Part shown: piece by piece, positions 36,452-46,698 of the stretch
Layout: each line of letters opens with the position of its first letter
How positions within the stretch are numbered: the first letter of the stretch is position 1
From: Paenarthrobacter nitroguajacolicus
GTDB taxonomy: Bacteria; Actinomycetota; Actinomycetes; Actinomycetales; Micrococcaceae
DNA length: 64,000 nucleotides
NCBI RefSeq assembly: GCF_007786235.1
Contig: NZ_VNFK01000002.1
Coordinates: 310,001 to 374,000, forward strand
Direction: 5' to 3'
Program-made: the position numbers and the translations under genes
Notes under the pieces: model-generated
Database searches by the model: none
What the model saw: only the letters and a program-made list of their open reading frames with translations
What the model was told of the DNA's origin: nothing

Positions 36452-38305
36452 CTACTTCTTGGCCTTGTCCTTGGACTCGTCAGTGGTCAGGGCTGCGATG
36501 AATGCTTCCTGCGGCACTTCCACGCGACCCACCATCTTCATGCGCTTCTTGCCTTCCTTCTGCTTTTCCAGCAGTTTGCGCTTACGGGTGATGTCACCGC
36601 CGTAGCACTTGGCAAGAACGTCCTTACGGATGGCGCGGATGCTTTCGCGGGCAATAATGCGTGATCCAATGGCAGCCTGGATGGGCACCTCGAACTGCTG
36701 CCTGGGGATGAGCTCGCGAAGCTTACCGGTCATCATCACACCGTAGGCGTAAGCCTTGTCGCGGTGTGTGATGGCGCTGAAAGCATCCACTTGTTCGCCC
36801 TGCAGGAGGATGTCGACCTTGACCAGGTCGGCGACCTGTTCGCCGTCGGCCTTCCAGTCCAGCGAGGCGTAGCCACGCGTCTTGGACTTCAGGAGGTCGA
36901 AGAAGTCGAAGACAATTTCGGCCAGCGGGATCCAGTAACGGAGTTCAACGCGGTCCTCGGACAAGTAGTCCATGCCGCGCATCTGGCCGCGGCGGCTCTG
37001 GCAGAGCTCCATGATGGACCCAACAAACTCGTTGGGCGCGAGGATGGTGGCGGAGACCATAGGCTCACGAACCTCGGAGATTTTGCCCGTGGGGTACTCG
37101 CTGGGGTTGGTGACGTGAATGACCTTCTTGTCCTCGAGGGTCACCTCGTACTCCACGTTGGGAGCGGTGGAGATGAGGTCCAGGTTGTACTCACGTTCGA
37201 GTCGCTCACGGGTGATTTCGAGGTGCAGAAGCCCAAGGAAGCCCACACGGAAGCCGAAGCCCAGTGCAGCTGACGTCTCGGGCTCGTACACCAGGGCGGC
37301 GTCGTTGAGCATCAGCTTTTCGAGCGCATCGCGAAGGACGGGATAGTCCGTGCCATCCAGGGGGTACAGGCCGGAGAAGACCATCGGCTTGGCATCTGCG
37401 TAGCCACTGAGGGATTCCGACGCCGGTTTGGCCAGGTTGGTGACGGTGTCGCCGACCTTGGACTGGCGGACATCTTTCACACCGGTGATCAGGTAGCCCA
37501 CTTCGCCCACGCCGAGGCCCTTCGAGGGTGTTGGCTCCGGGGAGCTCACACCGATTTCGAGGAGCTCGTGCGTTGCCCTGGTGGACATCATCTGGATGCG
37601 TTCGCGCGGGTGGAGCATGCCGTCCACCACGCGGACGTAAGTAACCACGCCGCGATAGGTGTCATAGACCGAATCGAAAATCATGGCGCGGGCCGGAGCA
37701 TCAGGATCGCCCACGGGCGCGGGGAGGTCGCGGACAATCTTGTCCAGCAGCGCCTCCACGCCAACACCGGTTTTACCTGACACCTTCAGGACGTCCTCGG
37801 GGTCGCCGCCGATCAGGTTGGCCAGTTCCGCCGCGTACTTCTCCGGCTGGGCGGCCGGGAGGTCGATCTTGTTCAGCACAGGAATGATGGTGAGGTTGTT
37901 TTCCATCGCCAGGTACAAGTTGGCAAGCGTCTGGGCCTCAATACCTTGGGCCGCATCCACCAACAGCACCGCGCCTTCGCACGCGGCAAGCGAGCGGGAG
38001 ACCTCGTAGGTGAAGTCGACGTGGCCGGGAGTGTCGATCATGTTCAGCGCGTAGCTGTTGCCATCGAGTTCCCACGGCATGCGGACAGCCTGGGACTTGA
38101 TGGTGATGCCGCGCTCACGTTCGATATCCATACGGTCCAGATACTGGGCCTTCATGTCGCGTTGCTTAACGACGCCGGTGTACTGCAGCATGCGGTCGGC
38201 CAAGGTGGACTTACCGTGGTCAATGTGGGCAATGATGCAGAAGTTCCGGATGATGGCCGGATCTGTTGCGGCGGGCACCGGTGCGGTGCGGGCCATGGGA
38301 GACAC
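36452..38305 (-). CDS. lepA: Elongation factor 4 (LepA)
   Basis: Ribosome-bound translational GTPase acting on stalled or initiating ribosomes. The 617-residue protein has the G domain ([29 protein letters not shown]), domains II-III, an EF-G-like domain V, and the LepA-specific C-terminal domain ending in the basic [22 protein letters not shown] stretch. The GTG start has AGGA seven bases upstream; ATG 38296 is an alternative. Operon with hemW. Confidence 0.97.
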   Translation of the reverse strand: MSPMARTAPVPAATDPAIIRNFCIIAHIDHGKSTLADRMLQYTGVVKQRDMKAQYLDRMDIERERGITIKSQAVRMPWELDGNSYALNMIDTPGHVDFTYEVSRSLAACEGAVLLVDAAQGIEAQTLANLYLAMENNLTIIPVLNKIDLPAAQPEKYAAELANLIGGDPEDVLKVSGKTGVGVEALLDKIVRDLPAPVGDPDAPARAMIFDSVYDTYRGVVTYVRVVDGMLHPRERIQMMSTRATHELLEIGVSSPEPTPSKGLGVGEVGYLITGVKDVRQSKVGDTVTNLAKPASESLSGYADAKPMVFSGLYPLDGTDYPVLRDALEKLMLNDAALVYEPETSAALGFGFRVGFLGLLHLEITRERLEREYNLDLISTAPNVEYEVTLEDKKVIHVTNPSEYPTGKISEVREPMVSATILAPNEFVGSIMELCQSRRGQMRGMDYLSEDRVELRYWIPLAEIVFDFFDLLKSKTRGYASLDWKADGEQVADLVKVDILLQGEQVDAFSAITHRDKAYAYGVMMTGKLRELIPRQQFEVPIQAAIGSRIIARESIRAIRKDVLAKCYGGDITRKRKLLEKQKEGKKRMKMVGRVEVPQEAFIAALTTDESKDKAKK

Positions 38306-38452
38306 GCAGGATCCTTACTGTCGACACTCACACGGCAATTCCTGGAACCGGGCATAGGCCAGCCGGAACACGCCGTGCATCTGATCCTCTAGTCTCCCAT
38401 GAACCGGGGCTTCGCCGTACATTGTGCTTCCGGTATCCCCCAGGGCCCGTTG

Positions 38453-38458
38453 TAGCGT
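38453..38458 (+). promoter_or_regulatory. -10 box of a predicted leaderless promoter for the PemK-like gene
   Basis: TAGCGT, six bases (TGTCAC), then ATG at 38465. The 159-base region divergent from lepA holds this and presumably the lepA promoter. Confidence 0.45.
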
Positions 38459-38464
38459 TGTCAC

Positions 38465-39001
38465 ATGGCCTTCGACTTGCGCCCTCTGGGCAAATTCCTC
38501 CTGCGTTCCCTCAAGTCACTGGGCGGCAACAGCACCAAAGCTGCCACCCGGCCAGGCGCCTCAAGGACGCAAACCCGGCGCACCGACGTCGAACGCCAAC
38601 CGGGCACTTACCCCGGCGATTTTCGCGGGGCCGTTATAGTCAACTACTCCCCCAAGCCGGATGGCCAACCGGATCCGGGCGAGATCGTCTGGGGCTGGGT
38701 TCCTTACGAGGAAGACCACTCGCGAGGCAAGGACCGCCCTGTACTCCTGGTGGGGCGGGACGGCCAGTGGCTATTGGGCTTGATGTTGACGTCCAAGGAC
38801 CATGACAACGGCGCAAGGGCCGAGGACTATGTCGACATTGGCGCAGGGCCGTGGGATCGGCAGGGCCGGCCCAGCGAGGTCAAGGTAGATCGGGTCATCC
38901 GGCTGAATCCCCAGACCATCCGGCGCGAAGGTGCCGTCTTGGGTAAACCGCAGTTCCAGGACGTCTCACGCGCCCTCAGCGCCCGTCACGACTGGCGCTG
39001 A
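38465..39001 (+). CDS. Solitary PemK/MazF-like protein
   Basis: A 178-residue protein whose C-terminal 120 residues resemble the PemK/MazF endoribonuclease fold: GEIVWGWVPYEEDHSRGKDRPVLLVG matches the G-[DE]-[IV]-[VW]-W start and the RPVLVV second strand, followed by LGLMLTSKDHD. The N-terminal 60 residues are basic and low-complexity. MazF toxins usually follow an antitoxin gene, but here the neighbours are lepA (divergent) and rpsT, and no open frame of antitoxin size lies between them. It may be a domesticated RNase or nucleic-acid binding protein. Confidence 0.82.
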   Translation: MAFDLRPLGKFLLRSLKSLGGNSTKAATRPGASRTQTRRTDVERQPGTYPGDFRGAVIVNYSPKPDGQPDPGEIVWGWVPYEEDHSRGKDRPVLLVGRDGQWLLGLMLTSKDHDNGARAEDYVDIGAGPWDRQGRPSEVKVDRVIRLNPQTIRREGAVLGKPQFQDVSRALSARHDWR

Positions 39002-39041
39002 CGACACGAGTCTGCGCCGAGCTCTGCTTTCTGCTATCCTT

Positions 39042-39170
39042 TATAGCTGTGTGTCCGTGCAGGTCGACGGCCATACATGGTTGGCTGCCATAGGCATCCC
39101 CACGCCGCTCAGTCGATGGCCAACCTGAAAACCCTCTAGACCATTTCCGCATTAAAAAGAGAGTTCATAC
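39042..39170 (+). promoter_or_regulatory. rpsT promoter and long 5' leader
   Basis: TATAGC at 39042-39047 is a good -10 candidate, giving a leader of about 120 bases before rpsT. Within it GGTTGGC (39079-39085) can pair with GCCAACC (39119-39125) around a large loop. Ribosomal protein leaders are often autoregulatory; whether this one binds S20 is unknown. Confidence 0.4.
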
Positions 39171-39431
39171 GTGGCTAATATCAAGTCCCAGAAGAAGCGC
39201 ATCCTCACCAACGAGAAGGCTCGCCTGCGTAACAACGCCGTCAAGTCCGAGCTGAAGACGGCCATCCGCGCCGTCAACACCGCCGTTGAGTCTGCTGACA
39301 AGGATGCTGCTGGAACTGCACTTGTTGCTGCCAGCCGCAAGCTGGACAAGGCTGTCAGCAAGGGCGTTATTCACAAGAACAACGCTGCAAACCGCAAGTC
39401 GGCGATCTCCAAGAAGGTCAACGCACTCTAA
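39171..39431 (+). CDS. rpsT: 30S ribosomal protein S20
   Basis: Primary 16S rRNA-binding protein of the small subunit body. The 86-residue, Lys/Arg/Ala-rich helical protein begins [21 protein letters not shown] and ends [14 protein letters not shown], matching S20 throughout. The GTG start follows AAAAGAGAG. It is monocistronic, behind its own promoter and leader, and ends in a strong terminator. Confidence 0.98.
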   Translation: MANIKSQKKRILTNEKARLRNNAVKSELKTAIRAVNTAVESADKDAAGTALVAASRKLDKAVSKGVIHKNNAANRKSAISKKVNAL

Positions 39432-39459
39432 GGTTTTTCCAGTTCGACTGAGCTGATCA

Positions 39460-39490
39460 AAAGGCCGGCACCCATAGGGTGCCGGCCTTT
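39460..39490. terminator. Intrinsic terminator between rpsT and holA
   Basis: A perfect 14-bp stem (AAAGGCCGGCACCC and its complement) with loop ATA. Both arms end in A/T tracts, so it works for both convergent genes. Confidence 0.9.
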
Positions 39491-39513
39491 GGGTTTAACC
39501 GGAAGCCCGAGCT

Positions 39514-40530
39514 TCAGCGTCGGCTGGCCGACGTTGCAATGACGGTGACCGCATGCTCCACGGCGTAGACAGGGTCCCGAGACTCACCCTTTACCTGGGC
39601 ATCCGCTTCAGCGATGACCTGGATGGAGCGGATAAGCCCCTCAGGAGTCCATCGGCGGACGTCACGCTGGGCCTGCTCCACGAGCCAAGGCTGCATTCCC
39701 AGGTTTTTGGCAATGGTGGCCGAAGAGCCGTTGGCTCCAGCAACTTTTGCCAGGGTCCGGAGTTTCGCCGCCAGCGCCGCCACCAAAGGCACCGGATCAA
39801 CACCGGTGGCGAGGGCATGCCTGAGGGTGGACAGTGCCACCGGTCCGTTGCCGGCCATGGCAGCATCGGCCACCTTGAATGCCGTGGCTTCGACCCGGCC
39901 ACCGTAGTAGCGCTCCACGGTCTCTGCCGTCACAGCGGTGGTGGCGTCGGCGATGAGCTGACTGCAGGCGGCTGCAAGTTCCGAGAGGTTGGCGCCGACG
40001 GCGTTCACCAAGGCTTGGACCGCCTCGCCCTCAATGCGACGCCCTCCCGCCCTGAACTCTGAGACCACAAAGGCAGTCTTGTCGGAGTCTTTCTTCAGCG
40101 GCTGGCAATCAATGACGGGCCAACCCGCGGACTTCACGGCGTCGAGCAGCTTCTTGCCACGAACTCCCCCGGCGTGACGGAGAACAAGGACGACGTCCTG
40201 GTCCGGATGCTGCAGATAGGCCAACCCATCGGCCAGGAAGGCATCATTCATGGCCTCGAGGCCTTCGACCTCAATGAGCTTGCCCTCGCCGAAGAGTGAC
40301 GGCGTGACGGTCATCGCCAGAGATCCGGTCTCGTAGGCAGCCGCGTTAAGCCGGCTCAGCTCGACATCAGGAGTGCTGGTCCGCACCTGGACGCGGATGC
40401 CATCCATGGCGCGGATACCAAGGTACTCTTCCGGGCCCATGATCAGGACGACGGCGGCCGGTGCCGCGTCCCGCCAGCTGACGGTGTTCGTCGCGACGCT
40501 CTTGGCCCGGGTGTTTTGGGCAGCAGCCAC
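39514..40530 (-). CDS. holA: DNA polymerase III subunit delta
   Basis: Clamp-loader delta subunit that opens the beta clamp. The 338-residue protein starts with a degenerate AAA+ domain (VVLIMGPEEYLGIRAMDGI) and carries the family blocks VLRHAGGVRGKKLLDAVK, LSELAAACSQLI and YYGGRVEATAFKVADA. The GTG has AAGGA upstream. Its first 88 bases overlap the end of comEC in another frame. The comEA-comEC-holA order is widely conserved. Confidence 0.95.
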   Translation of the reverse strand: MAAAQNTRAKSVATNTVSWRDAAPAAVVLIMGPEEYLGIRAMDGIRVQVRTSTPDVELSRLNAAAYETGSLAMTVTPSLFGEGKLIEVEGLEAMNDAFLADGLAYLQHPDQDVVLVLRHAGGVRGKKLLDAVKSAGWPVIDCQPLKKDSDKTAFVVSEFRAGGRRIEGEAVQALVNAVGANLSELAAACSQLIADATTAVTAETVERYYGGRVEATAFKVADAAMAGNGPVALSTLRHALATGVDPVPLVAALAAKLRTLAKVAGANGSSATIAKNLGMQPWLVEQAQRDVRRWTPEGLIRSIQVIAEADAQVKGESRDPVYAVEHAVTVIATSASRR

Positions 40531-42140
40531 AGTTGGTTCCTTCCGGACGTTTCTTTGCAGGGTTCAAGTCTGCCATGCCTACGCCATGCACCACGCTCCA
40601 AAAGCCCCACAACCGACCCATGCAGTGCCATGACGTAACGCACAACGCCAGCCGGGTGCAGCGCCATCCAGACGGCCAGCAGAGTCACCAAGGATGAGAG
40701 CACCATGGCCACTATTCCCACAGGCCCTTCGGCCCATGGCAGCGCGGAACCCGGCAAGCCAGCGAACAACCTGGCCACGCCGGCAACCGCCGCTGCACAT
40801 GCTCCCGCAACGGCGACGGGCGCGGCCGCCAGCCAGGAAGAAGCCGCGGCCAGAGGCACTGCGATCGTCCCAAGGATGGTCACCGGCGCCACGAACGGAC
40901 CAGCCACCACGTTGGCGATGAGCGCGTATGGCGTGAATTGCGGCTGAAGAGCCACAATCACCGGTCCGCACAGCAGTTGGGCCGACAACGGCACCGCGAT
41001 CCCAGCGGCCAACCATCGGGGCACCCAAGCAGGGATCCACGACGCAATGCGAGTGGCAAGCAGCACAATTCCGAGCGTGGCCAGGACAGAAAGCACAAAC
41101 CCCACGTTGGCCGCCATGCCCGGGTCCAGCAGCAGCAGAATCGCCGTGGCAAGGCAGAGGAAGGTCAAAGACCGCCCGCGCCGCCCACCCGTCACAGCAG
41201 CCAGGCCCACAGCCCCCATGACCGCAGCTCGTAGGACACTCGGGTCCGGTCCCACCATCATGACGAAGGACAACAGACCGCAGGCAGCGAAGACCCCGGC
41301 GGCCGGACGTACCAGCCGAAAGCATCGCGCCAACAGTACAAAGCCACCCAGGATGAGGCTGCAATTGGCCCCCGAAACGGCGGTCAAGTGTGTCATTCCC
41401 GTGGTCCTCATGGCCGTTTCCAGGCTTTCCGGCAGCGAGCTGGTGTCCCCTGTCACCATTCCCGGAAGCAACCCGGCTGGGTCCGAAGGCAGCCAATCAG
41501 CAGCGGACACGAATCTCTTCCGCACGTCGGCCGAAGTTTGCCGGACATCGAACCCGGAGCCCGTTACAACAGGATCAGAGGAGGCGCTCAGAAGCGCAGC
41601 TTCGGATTGTCCCTCCCGCACCGGTTTCAGCGTTCCGGTTGTTCTGACGCTCTGCCCCGCACGCACGTCCTCCCAGCCGGAACCACCCGTCACAATGATG
41701 TCGGCGGATCCACGCACCACGCTTGCCCTGGACGTGAAATCAATCAGGCGTGCAGCCACCATCCACCGGTTCTCACCGGAATGGCCCGGCGTAGGTGCCG
41801 ATGCAGGGCTGCCAGTGATGAGGAGGTGGATGACAACCCCGTCCCTGTCCTCTATCGCAGGGGCCAGAGGCCCGCTCTCACGCATGCCAGCGGTGATCCC
41901 ACAGTGCACCGCCACAGCGGCCCCCAAGACGCAGGCAAGAGCGAGGGTGGCGAAGATCGTCCTGGCCCGCACTCCGGACGGTCCTCGGCGGCGCCCCAAA
42001 ACCAGGAACGCCGCGCCCATCACGATCAGCGCGACCGCTAAAGCTGCCGACCACGCTGCACTTATGAAGCCACCCGCCAAGGCAACGGACCACGTCACCA
42101 GGACAACAGGAACGAGCCGCAAGTCCAGGCGCTTTGCCAT
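40443..42140 (-). CDS. comEC: ComEC/Rec2-family DNA uptake channel, short form
   Basis: Inner-membrane channel for single-stranded DNA in natural transformation. The 565-residue product has N-terminal helices, an OB-like periplasmic region (about 80-210), and the multi-helix Competence domain (GMTHLTAVSGANCSLI, DPSVLRAAVMGAVGL, DPGMAANVGFVLSVLATLGIVLL). The C-terminal metallo-beta-lactamase-like domain found in full-length (about 750-800 residue) ComEC proteins is absent; the frame instead ends inside holA with a low-complexity tail. ATG 42140 has GGAGG seven bases upstream. Confidence 0.9.
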   Translation of the reverse strand: MAKRLDLRLVPVVLVTWSVALAGGFISAAWSAALAVALIVMGAAFLVLGRRRGPSGVRARTIFATLALACVLGAAVAVHCGITAGMRESGPLAPAIEDRDGVVIHLLITGSPASAPTPGHSGENRWMVAARLIDFTSRASVVRGSADIIVTGGSGWEDVRAGQSVRTTGTLKPVREGQSEAALLSASSDPVVTGSGFDVRQTSADVRKRFVSAADWLPSDPAGLLPGMVTGDTSSLPESLETAMRTTGMTHLTAVSGANCSLILGGFVLLARCFRLVRPAAGVFAACGLLSFVMMVGPDPSVLRAAVMGAVGLAAVTGGRRGRSLTFLCLATAILLLLDPGMAANVGFVLSVLATLGIVLLATRIASWIPAWVPRWLAAGIAVPLSAQLLCGPVIVALQPQFTPYALIANVVAGPFVAPVTILGTIAVPLAAASSWLAAAPVAVAGACAAAVAGVARLFAGLPGSALPWAEGPVGIVAMVLSSLVTLLAVWMALHPAGVVRYVMALHGSVVGLLERGAWRRHGRLEPCKETSGRNQLWLLPKTPGPRASRRTPSAGGTRHRPPSS

Positions 42141-42159
42141 TTCCGAACCTCCGGGGGAC

Positions 42160-42984
42160 TCACCCACCCTGCACCGTCACGAGGTCTTTCAGGGACTCCA
42201 TGAGCTTGGGCCCAATCCCGTCTATGGCATCCAATTCATCCACCGATGCGAAGGGCCCGTGTTCTTTTCGCCAGTCCAGAATTCGCTGTGCCGTCACGGG
42301 TCCCACCCGGGGTAACGTCCCCAACTCTTCCAATGAGGCAGTGTTGATGTTGACTTTCGCGGCTCCTCCGCTGGAGTTGCCCGCACCGGCAGCACCGCCG
42401 GAAAGCGTGGGTGGATTGGACTGCGGGGCCTCTCCTACGACCGGAACGACGATTTTGACCCCGTCGCTGAGAACCTCCGCAAGGTTCAGACCGCCGAGTT
42501 CAGCGTTAGGGGCCGCACCCCCGGCGGCATCCATTGCTTGAAAGACGCGACTGCCCTGCGGCAGGGAAACGACGCCCGGCTTCCGCACGGCCCCAGCCAC
42601 GTGGACAAGGAGCATCCCTTCCCCCTCTGGGCCCCCTGGCTGCGGGGATTCTGACGGATCCGGTGCACCCGGGCCGACCGACGTCAGGGAATCCAACGGC
42701 TCTGACGTTGGCTGGCCCAGTGAAGACTGCCACAAGTGCCACGCAATAAGACCTCCCGCTACGACGGCCAGAAGTACCGCCACCCGCCAAGGAGTTCGCC
42801 ACCTGAGCCGGACACCGCGATCATTGGCGCCGGGATCTTCGTGGCCAACTGCGCCGGGCGCAGCGTCCTCTGGCAACTCCAACAGCGGAGAGGCACGGGT
42901 GTCCCAGGCCATTCGCGCGGCGAAGCGCTGCCGGACTGCCTCCGCTGCGGCATCTGGGGACGCATCCCGGCTCAGGCGTGGCAT
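42160..42984 (-). CDS. comEA: ComEA-like helix-hairpin-helix DNA-binding protein
   Basis: DNA receptor of the transformation machinery. The 274-residue protein has a charged cytosolic N-terminus, one transmembrane anchor (about 64-84), a SLBB domain (MLLVHVAGAVRKPGVVSLPQGSRV, about 123-180), a Gly/Ala/Ser linker, and two C-terminal helix-hairpin-helix motifs (NINTASLEELGTLPRVGPVTAQRIL, LDAIDGIGPKLMESL). It lies 19 bases upstream of comEC. Confidence 0.94.
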   Translation of the reverse strand: MPRLSRDASPDAAAEAVRQRFAARMAWDTRASPLLELPEDAAPGAVGHEDPGANDRGVRLRWRTPWRVAVLLAVVAGGLIAWHLWQSSLGQPTSEPLDSLTSVGPGAPDPSESPQPGGPEGEGMLLVHVAGAVRKPGVVSLPQGSRVFQAMDAAGGAAPNAELGGLNLAEVLSDGVKIVVPVVGEAPQSNPPTLSGGAAGAGNSSGGAAKVNINTASLEELGTLPRVGPVTAQRILDWRKEHGPFASVDELDAIDGIGPKLMESLKDLVTVQGG

Positions 42985-42990
42985 GCAACG

Positions 42991-42996
42991 AGCCTA
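42991..42996 (-). promoter_or_regulatory. -10 box of a predicted leaderless comEA promoter
   Basis: TAGGCT on the minus strand, six bases (CGTTGC), then the ATG at 42984. This promoter would drive comEA-comEC-holA. Confidence 0.45.
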
Positions 42997-43057
42997 TGGC
43001 TGCCACCACGACCACGTCGCGGGCGCGGTGCCCTATGTGGATAAGACGACCCCCGGG

Positions 43058-44041
43058 TCAGCCTGTTGGCGTACTGCTCTCCCCCACAATGACAGCGAGT
43101 ACCCCCAAGCCGGCATGTGCCGCCAGGACGGCCGGAAGCGCACTGATTTGCGGCGCCGGACAGTCAGGGCACATTTCGTTGAGGCGGGCAGCCAAGGCCT
43201 CGGCTTCCAGCTGGTTGCCAAAATGGTGAACCGCCAACCGTTGCTGGCCAGCTGGGCGGGAGGCCACATCCGCTGCCACGATCTCCTCGAGACGGGCAAC
43301 CGCGCGCACAGCGGAACGGACCTTCTCCAGCGGAACGATCTTGCCGCCGTCGACCGCCAGGATGGGCTTGATGGCAAGGACTGTCCCCAACAGCGACGCG
43401 GCGGCACCGATGCGCCCACCACGCCGCAGCTGCTCCAGGCTGGGCACGTAGAAGTAGACCTTGGTCCGCTCCATGCGCCGCTCGGCGAAGCCTCGGACCT
43501 CTGCCGCCTCCTGGCCATCGGCCGCGGCCACCACGGCACTCTGGACACCCATCCCTTGCGCCATGCCGACCGTGCGGGAGTCCACGACTTCCACGGGAAT
43601 CGTCACGCGGGCCGCGGCCAACCTGGCGGCATCAGCCGTTCCCGAGAGCTCGGACGAAATGTGAATGGAGACCACGGACTCAAAACCGTGGCGCTGGGCG
43701 GCGAGATAGGCCTGTTCGAACTGCCCGGGCGAGGGCCGGGACGTCTTCACCGAAGCTCCGGAGGCCAGGGCCAGGGCCAAGGTCTGGGTGATGTCGTCTT
43801 CGCCCTCGCCGTAAATTTCGCTCCCGACCATGACTGGCATGGGAACAACCGCGAGGCGCCCATCGGCGGTAAAAGCCGATACCCAGTCGGCCGGTAAAGC
43901 GGCCGCCGAATCGGTAACAACCGCGGTTCTGACGACGGCGGCCAGCGGCTCGTCAGCGACAGGAACCGGGGCAGTGGGCTGCCGGAGGCGCGCCACTCTT
44001 TCTTTGAGCCATATCCATGCGGGTGGTTCTCGCTCAGGCAC
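43058..44041 (-). CDS. DegV family fatty-acid-binding protein
   Basis: DegV proteins bind a fatty acid and, in Firmicutes, act as the FakB lipid-binding partner of a fatty acid kinase. The 327-residue protein shows TDSAAALP (TDSxxxLP lipid-head motif, about residue 43), VKTSRPSPGQFEQAY, SVVSIHISSELSGTADAARLAA, VDSRTVGMAQG and LEQLRRGGRIG, the full family series. GTG start with GGAGG four bases upstream. It lies between leuS and comEA and is probably its own unit. No FakA-like kinase is in the window. Confidence 0.94.
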   Translation of the reverse strand: MPEREPPAWIWLKERVARLRQPTAPVPVADEPLAAVVRTAVVTDSAAALPADWVSAFTADGRLAVVPMPVMVGSEIYGEGEDDITQTLALALASGASVKTSRPSPGQFEQAYLAAQRHGFESVVSIHISSELSGTADAARLAAARVTIPVEVVDSRTVGMAQGMGVQSAVVAAADGQEAAEVRGFAERRMERTKVYFYVPSLEQLRRGGRIGAAASLLGTVLAIKPILAVDGGKIVPLEKVRSAVRAVARLEEIVAADVASRPAGQQRLAVHHFGNQLEAEALAARLNEMCPDCPAPQISALPAVLAAHAGLGVLAVIVGESSTPTG

Positions 44042-44062
44042 GCGACCTCCAAAGATGATGGC

Positions 44063-44089
44063 TGGCCGCCGGCACAGTGCCGGCGGCCA
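44063..44089 (-). terminator. Hairpin between leuS and degV
   Basis: TGGCCGCCGGCA and its complement form an 11- to 13-bp stem with a very small loop around ACAGT, eleven bases after the leuS stop. No U-tract on the minus strand. Confidence 0.65.
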
Positions 44090-44100
44090 CGCTGTCCCTG

Positions 44101-46629
44101 CTAGGCAGGAACGATGTTCACCAGTTTAGGTGCACGCACGATCACGGTACGGATGCCGCGGCCGTCCAGGGCACGCTGAACGTTTTCGGAGGCCAGGGCG
44201 AGTTCACGCAGCTCGTCCTCAGCGATGTCGGGCGAAACCTCCAGACGGTCGCGCACCTTGCCTTGGACCTGAACCACAGCGGTGACGGTATCCTGCACCA
44301 GGAGTGCTTCGTCGTGCTTCGGCCAACCGGCGTTTGCCACTGATGCGGGATGGCCCAACGTGTTCCAGAGGTCCTCGGCGGTGTAGGGCGCGAACAGGCT
44401 CAGGATGACCGCAACTGCCTCCACTGCTTCGCGAACGGCCGGATCTGCGGCTCCAGCACCCGAATCGATGGTCTTGCGGGTTGCGTTGACCAGCTCCATG
44501 AGGCGGGCCACCACAACGTTGAACTTGTTGTTGTCCAACAGGTCGGCGGCGTCGGCAATGGTCTTGTGGGTAACCGTACGCAGCGCGCGGTCGCCGGTGG
44601 CAGGATCGACGCCCGGTTCGCTGCTGACGTCCTGGCCGAGGCGCCACGCACGGGCCAGGAACTTGGCCGAACCCGACGGCGAGACATCGGCCCAGTCGAC
44701 GTCGTCTTCCGGCGGGGAGGCGAAGACCATGGTGAGGCGGACGGCGTCGACACCGAACTTGTCCAACTGCTCGCCCAGGTCCACACCGTTGCCGAGGGAC
44801 TTGCTCATGGCTTTGCCGCCGTTGAGCACTTGCCCCTGGTTGAGCAGCGCGGAGAACGGTTCGTTGGCTTCGATCAGGCCGATGTCCTTGATCACCTTGG
44901 TGAAGAAGCGTGCGTAGAGCAAGTGCAGGATGGCGTGCTCAACGCCACCAACGTACTGGCCCACCGGCATCCAGTTGTTGATCTTCTCGGGATCGAACGG
45001 GCCCTCGGTGTAGTCCGGGGACACGAAGCGCAGGAAGTACCAGGACGAATCCACGAAGGTATCCATGGTGTCGGTGTCGCGCTGGGCGGCCCGGCCACAA
45101 TTGGGGCACTCAACGTTGACCCACTCGACGGCGGCGGCCAGCGGGGAGGTTCCCTTCGGGGACAACGCTTCCCCACGCAGGTTATCGGGCAGCCTGACGG
45201 GCAGCTGGTCATCGGGGACGGGGACCTCGCCGCATTCACCGCAGTGGATGATGGGGATGGGCGTACCCCAGAAGCGCTGGCGGCTCAGGAGCCAGTCACG
45301 CAGCCGGAAGTTCACGAACTTCTCGCCCGTTCCAAGCTTTTCCAGAATCTCGATCGCGGCCGGAATTCCTTCGGATTTGGACAGGCCGTCCAACTCGCCG
45401 GAGTTCTTGAGGGTGCCTTCACCCGCAGTGGCTACACCCGTCTGTGCGGGGTCCTCGTCGCCGGTCTCCAAAACTGCGCGGACAGGCAGGTCGAAGGCCT
45501 TGGCGAAGTCGAGGTCGCGCTGGTCGTGCGCGGGTACGGCCATGATCGCGCCCGTGCCGTAGTCAGCCAGCACGTAGTCGGCGGCCCAAACGGGCAGCTT
45601 TTCACCGTTCAGCGGGTTGATGGCGTAGCGACCGGTGAAGACGCCGGTCTTTTCGCGTTCGGTGGACTGCCGCTCGATTTCGGAGAGGGCCTTGACCTTC
45701 TCGCGGTAGGCCATGAGTTCGTCGTGCTGTTCCGGAGCCACAAGATCCAGTGCCAAATGCGCATCAGCTGCAACAACAAAGAACGTTGCACCATAAAGTG
45801 TGTCCGGGCGCGTGGTGAACACGGTGACTTCGCGCTCGGCTCGGTCTTCCGTGGCTTCGATGACGAAACGCACGTGGGCGCCTTCCGAGCGTCCGATCCA
45901 GTTGCGCTGCATGGCCAGGACACGCTCAGGCCAGTGACCTTGGAGCTGGTCCATGTCCTCGAGCAGGCGGTCGGCGTAGTCGGTGATCTTGAAGTACCAC
46001 TGGTTCAGGGACTTCTTGGTGACAGGCGTGCCGCAGCGCTCACAGGCGCCGTTAACAACCTGCTCGTTCGCCAACACAGTAAGGTCCTTCGGGCACCAGT
46101 TGACCGGCGAGTCTTTGCGGTAGGCCAGGCCACGCTCGTAGAAGCGCTTGAAGAGCCACTGGGTCCACCGGTAGTACTCGGGGTCGGAGGTGTGGAGGCG
46201 GCGGGACCAGTCGGCAGAGATTGCGTATCGCTTGAACGACGCCGCCTGGGTGTCGATGTTCGCGTAGGTCCACTCGCTGGGGTGGGCGTTGCGCTTGATG
46301 GCAGCATTCTCAGCGGGCAGGCCGAAGGAGTCCCAGCCGATGGGGTGAAGGACGTCGAAGCCCTTCTGCCGCAGGTAGCGAGCCACGACGTCGCCCATCG
46401 CGAACGCTTCGGCGTGGCCCATGTGAAGGTCGCCGGAAGGGTAAGGGAACATGTCCAGCACGTAGCGGCGTTCCCGCGAACCGTCGTCGGCAGGCGTGAA
46501 GACCTTGAGGTCGTCCCAGACCTGCGGCCACTTGGCCTCCATCGCAGCGAAGCTGTAGACGCCTTCTTCAGGCGCTTCGGCTGCGGCTGTCTGTGCTGTT
46601 CCGGTCTCTGTCTCCGGCTTAACGCTCAC
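44101..46629 (-). CDS. leuS: Leucyl-tRNA synthetase
   Basis: Charges tRNA-Leu and edits misacylated products. The 842-residue class I synthetase has the HIGH motif as HMGH in [13 protein letters not shown], the large connective editing domain, a zinc-type CPNC segment, and KMSKS as [12 protein letters not shown] 46629 (MSVKPET) with AGAGGG upstream is preferred over starts that would run back into the leader. The 149-base 5' leader contains a leucine leader peptide, a strong hairpin and an intrinsic terminator, so expression should rise when charged tRNA-Leu is scarce. Confidence 0.98.
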   Translation of the reverse strand: MSVKPETETGTAQTAAAEAPEEGVYSFAAMEAKWPQVWDDLKVFTPADDGSRERRYVLDMFPYPSGDLHMGHAEAFAMGDVVARYLRQKGFDVLHPIGWDSFGLPAENAAIKRNAHPSEWTYANIDTQAASFKRYAISADWSRRLHTSDPEYYRWTQWLFKRFYERGLAYRKDSPVNWCPKDLTVLANEQVVNGACERCGTPVTKKSLNQWYFKITDYADRLLEDMDQLQGHWPERVLAMQRNWIGRSEGAHVRFVIEATEDRAEREVTVFTTRPDTLYGATFFVVAADAHLALDLVAPEQHDELMAYREKVKALSEIERQSTEREKTGVFTGRYAINPLNGEKLPVWAADYVLADYGTGAIMAVPAHDQRDLDFAKAFDLPVRAVLETGDEDPAQTGVATAGEGTLKNSGELDGLSKSEGIPAAIEILEKLGTGEKFVNFRLRDWLLSRQRFWGTPIPIIHCGECGEVPVPDDQLPVRLPDNLRGEALSPKGTSPLAAAVEWVNVECPNCGRAAQRDTDTMDTFVDSSWYFLRFVSPDYTEGPFDPEKINNWMPVGQYVGGVEHAILHLLYARFFTKVIKDIGLIEANEPFSALLNQGQVLNGGKAMSKSLGNGVDLGEQLDKFGVDAVRLTMVFASPPEDDVDWADVSPSGSAKFLARAWRLGQDVSSEPGVDPATGDRALRTVTHKTIADAADLLDNNKFNVVVARLMELVNATRKTIDSGAGAADPAVREAVEAVAVILSLFAPYTAEDLWNTLGHPASVANAGWPKHDEALLVQDTVTAVVQVQGKVRDRLEVSPDIAEDELRELALASENVQRALDGRGIRTVIVRAPKLVNIVPA

Positions 46630-46698
46630 TGCTGCCCTCTTCTGTTCTTCGATGGCGGTTTTGCCTCCTGCAGGCGTCCCGGATACCCCCGGACACAC

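Noticed and set aside
38306..39170. A complete MazEF-type toxin-antitoxin pair
   Set aside because: No antitoxin-sized frame with a ribosome site exists on either side of the PemK-like gene; neighbours are lepA and rpsT.
40443..40560. Frameshift in comEC hiding the C-terminal domain
   Set aside because: The missing domain would need several hundred bases, but holA begins here in its full length, so no remnant exists in any frame.
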